In this document: piece after piece, positions 63,062-64,000 of the stretch
Numbering within the stretch: position 1 is the stretch's first letter
How the letters are laid out: each line of letters opens with the position of its first letter
Program-made: the position numbers and the translations under genes
The notes under the pieces: model-generated
Database searches by the model: none
What the model was told of the DNA's origin: nothing
The model's input: the letters and a program-made list of their open reading frames with translations, nothing else
Assembly (NCBI GenBank): GCA_008828725.1
Contig: MEHQ01000198.1
Coordinates: 288,289 to 352,288 of the forward strand
From: Saccharina japonica
Lineage: Eukaryota > Sar > Phaeophyceae > Laminariales > Laminariaceae
Reading direction: 5' to 3'
DNA: 64,000 nucleotides

Positions 63062-64000
63062 GTGATTTTGGGCTTGGTTTGTGTTGGTTTGGTTTGGTTC
63101 GAGGTGGGTCGTGTGGTGTGGTATTGCTAGCCTTGCCTCGTCTTGTCCTGCCTGTGCATCAAGCAAAAGGTGGTTGTCGCTTGCAGACCCGTTAGAAACG
63201 GACAAAAGCTTCTCCGATGTGTTTGTTGCCTTCGCGTCTTTTTAGCTCGCCACCCGTCACTTCTTGTTCGACGTACCCCCCCCCCCCCAAATACACAACA
63301 CTCGGTCCCCGTCCCCGTTCTGTTGGAAACCCAGGCGGGTGAACTATTATACCAGGTATGCTCCACTGATGCCCCCTCCCCGCCCTGTTGGAAACCCAGG
63401 CGGGTGAAATATTACACCAAATATGCTCCACTGATGCCCCCCCCACACAAATATCCCCCTTCCCTGGAAACCCGGGTAATTGTCCTATATGTTCGACTTA
63501 TGCCCCCCTGTCTCCGCCCTTCTGAAAACCCAGGCAGATGTTCTATATGTTAAACTGATGCCCCCCCCCCCCCACAGATGCCCCCAAAACATTTTATGTA
63601 ATATATGGACATAACGTAATGAGCGTCCAACTGTTAGAAGTGTCTCTACTGGGAGTAGAAACGGTACTCCGCCTCGAAAGGGATGCGTGGTCAACGGTCA
63701 AATGACTACGGCAAGCAACAAATGAGTTCGCCCCCGTCTACAGTCGTACGACTACGGCCATGCACGACATGAGTACACCCCCCCCCTCTCCCCCCCGCTC
63801 CAGCTTACCTGTGGAAACCCGGGTGGACGAATAGTTCTATGTGTTTTGACCTATGCCCCCTCAACACTTCTGTCCCCGCCCCGCTCTACTGGAAACCCAG
63901 GTGGAAGAATGGTTCTCTATGTTTTGACTGACGCCCCCCGCACAAATGATAGAGGTGTCTCTATCAGGAGTAGGAACGGTACTCCGTCTCGAAAGAGATG
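63062..64000 (+). repeat. Intron 3 (partial) of the carboxypeptidase gene: ~65-bp minisatellite and dispersed repeat
   Basis: GTGATT donor followed by a G/T-rich stretch. From about 63300 to 63570 there are four degenerate copies of a 60-70 bp unit containing GGAAACCCAGGCGGGTGAA and CCACTGATGCCCCC; two more copies occur at 63800-63945. A copy of the local dispersed repeat lies at 63610-63790 and another begins at about 63955. Confidence 0.7.

Overview
Organism and overall nature. This is a eukaryotic nuclear contig: genes are split by GT-AG introns, the DNA is gene-poor and intergenic repeats dominate. Nothing looks bacterial or organellar. TTAGGG-type telomere-like strings, CAG/CTG runs everywhere, and one exon with a VRFD...LWWREEDYAQFR signature (as I recall, of a kind seen in stramenopile hypothetical proteins) make a stramenopile alga, perhaps a brown alga, my best guess. 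That is an inference with low confidence. A run of 941 Ns (50685-51625) interrupts the window.

Layout. 1-7.15 kb is a field of dozens of copies of a short palindrome (ACTTCCATGGAAGT) organised in larger duplicated units. 7.15-11.3 kb holds weak ORFs, a 1,011-bp foldback element and a small TIR element. A likely first exon lies on the minus strand at 11.4-11.55 kb. 12.5-22.2 kb is repeats only. 22.7-23.15 kb carries an exon that may splice, over a 7.2-kb repeat-filled intron, to an exon at 30.34 kb. 31.4-42.5 kb is almost purely repeats: MITE-like elements, TTAA-flanked mini-elements, telomere-like TIR elements and short-period arrays. A two-exon gene model lies on the minus strand at 42.8-45.17 kb. 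45.2-54.6 kb is repeats, the gap, and three head-to-tail elements with TTA/TAA duplications. Minus-strand exons lie at 54.73-55.95 kb. 56-60.4 kb is arrays. 60.44-64 kb holds the only confidently named gene, a serine carboxypeptidase (peptidase family S10): three exons, introns swollen by one dispersed repeat family and by pentanucleotide arrays, and the 3' part beyond the window.

How it fits together. There is no operon-like organisation. The most striking content is the repeat ecology: at least eight families of short TIR elements with recognisable target-site duplications (TA, TTAA, TTA/TAA, 8 bp), three families of SINE-like retroposons (two with tRNA-like heads, one with an AAC/ACA-rich tail), several elements whose interior has expanded into a tandem array, and two very short palindromic words (TACCWGGTA and TATTAATA) scattered over most of the window far above chance. 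Boundaries of degenerate arrays and old elements are approximate, and counts were made by eye.
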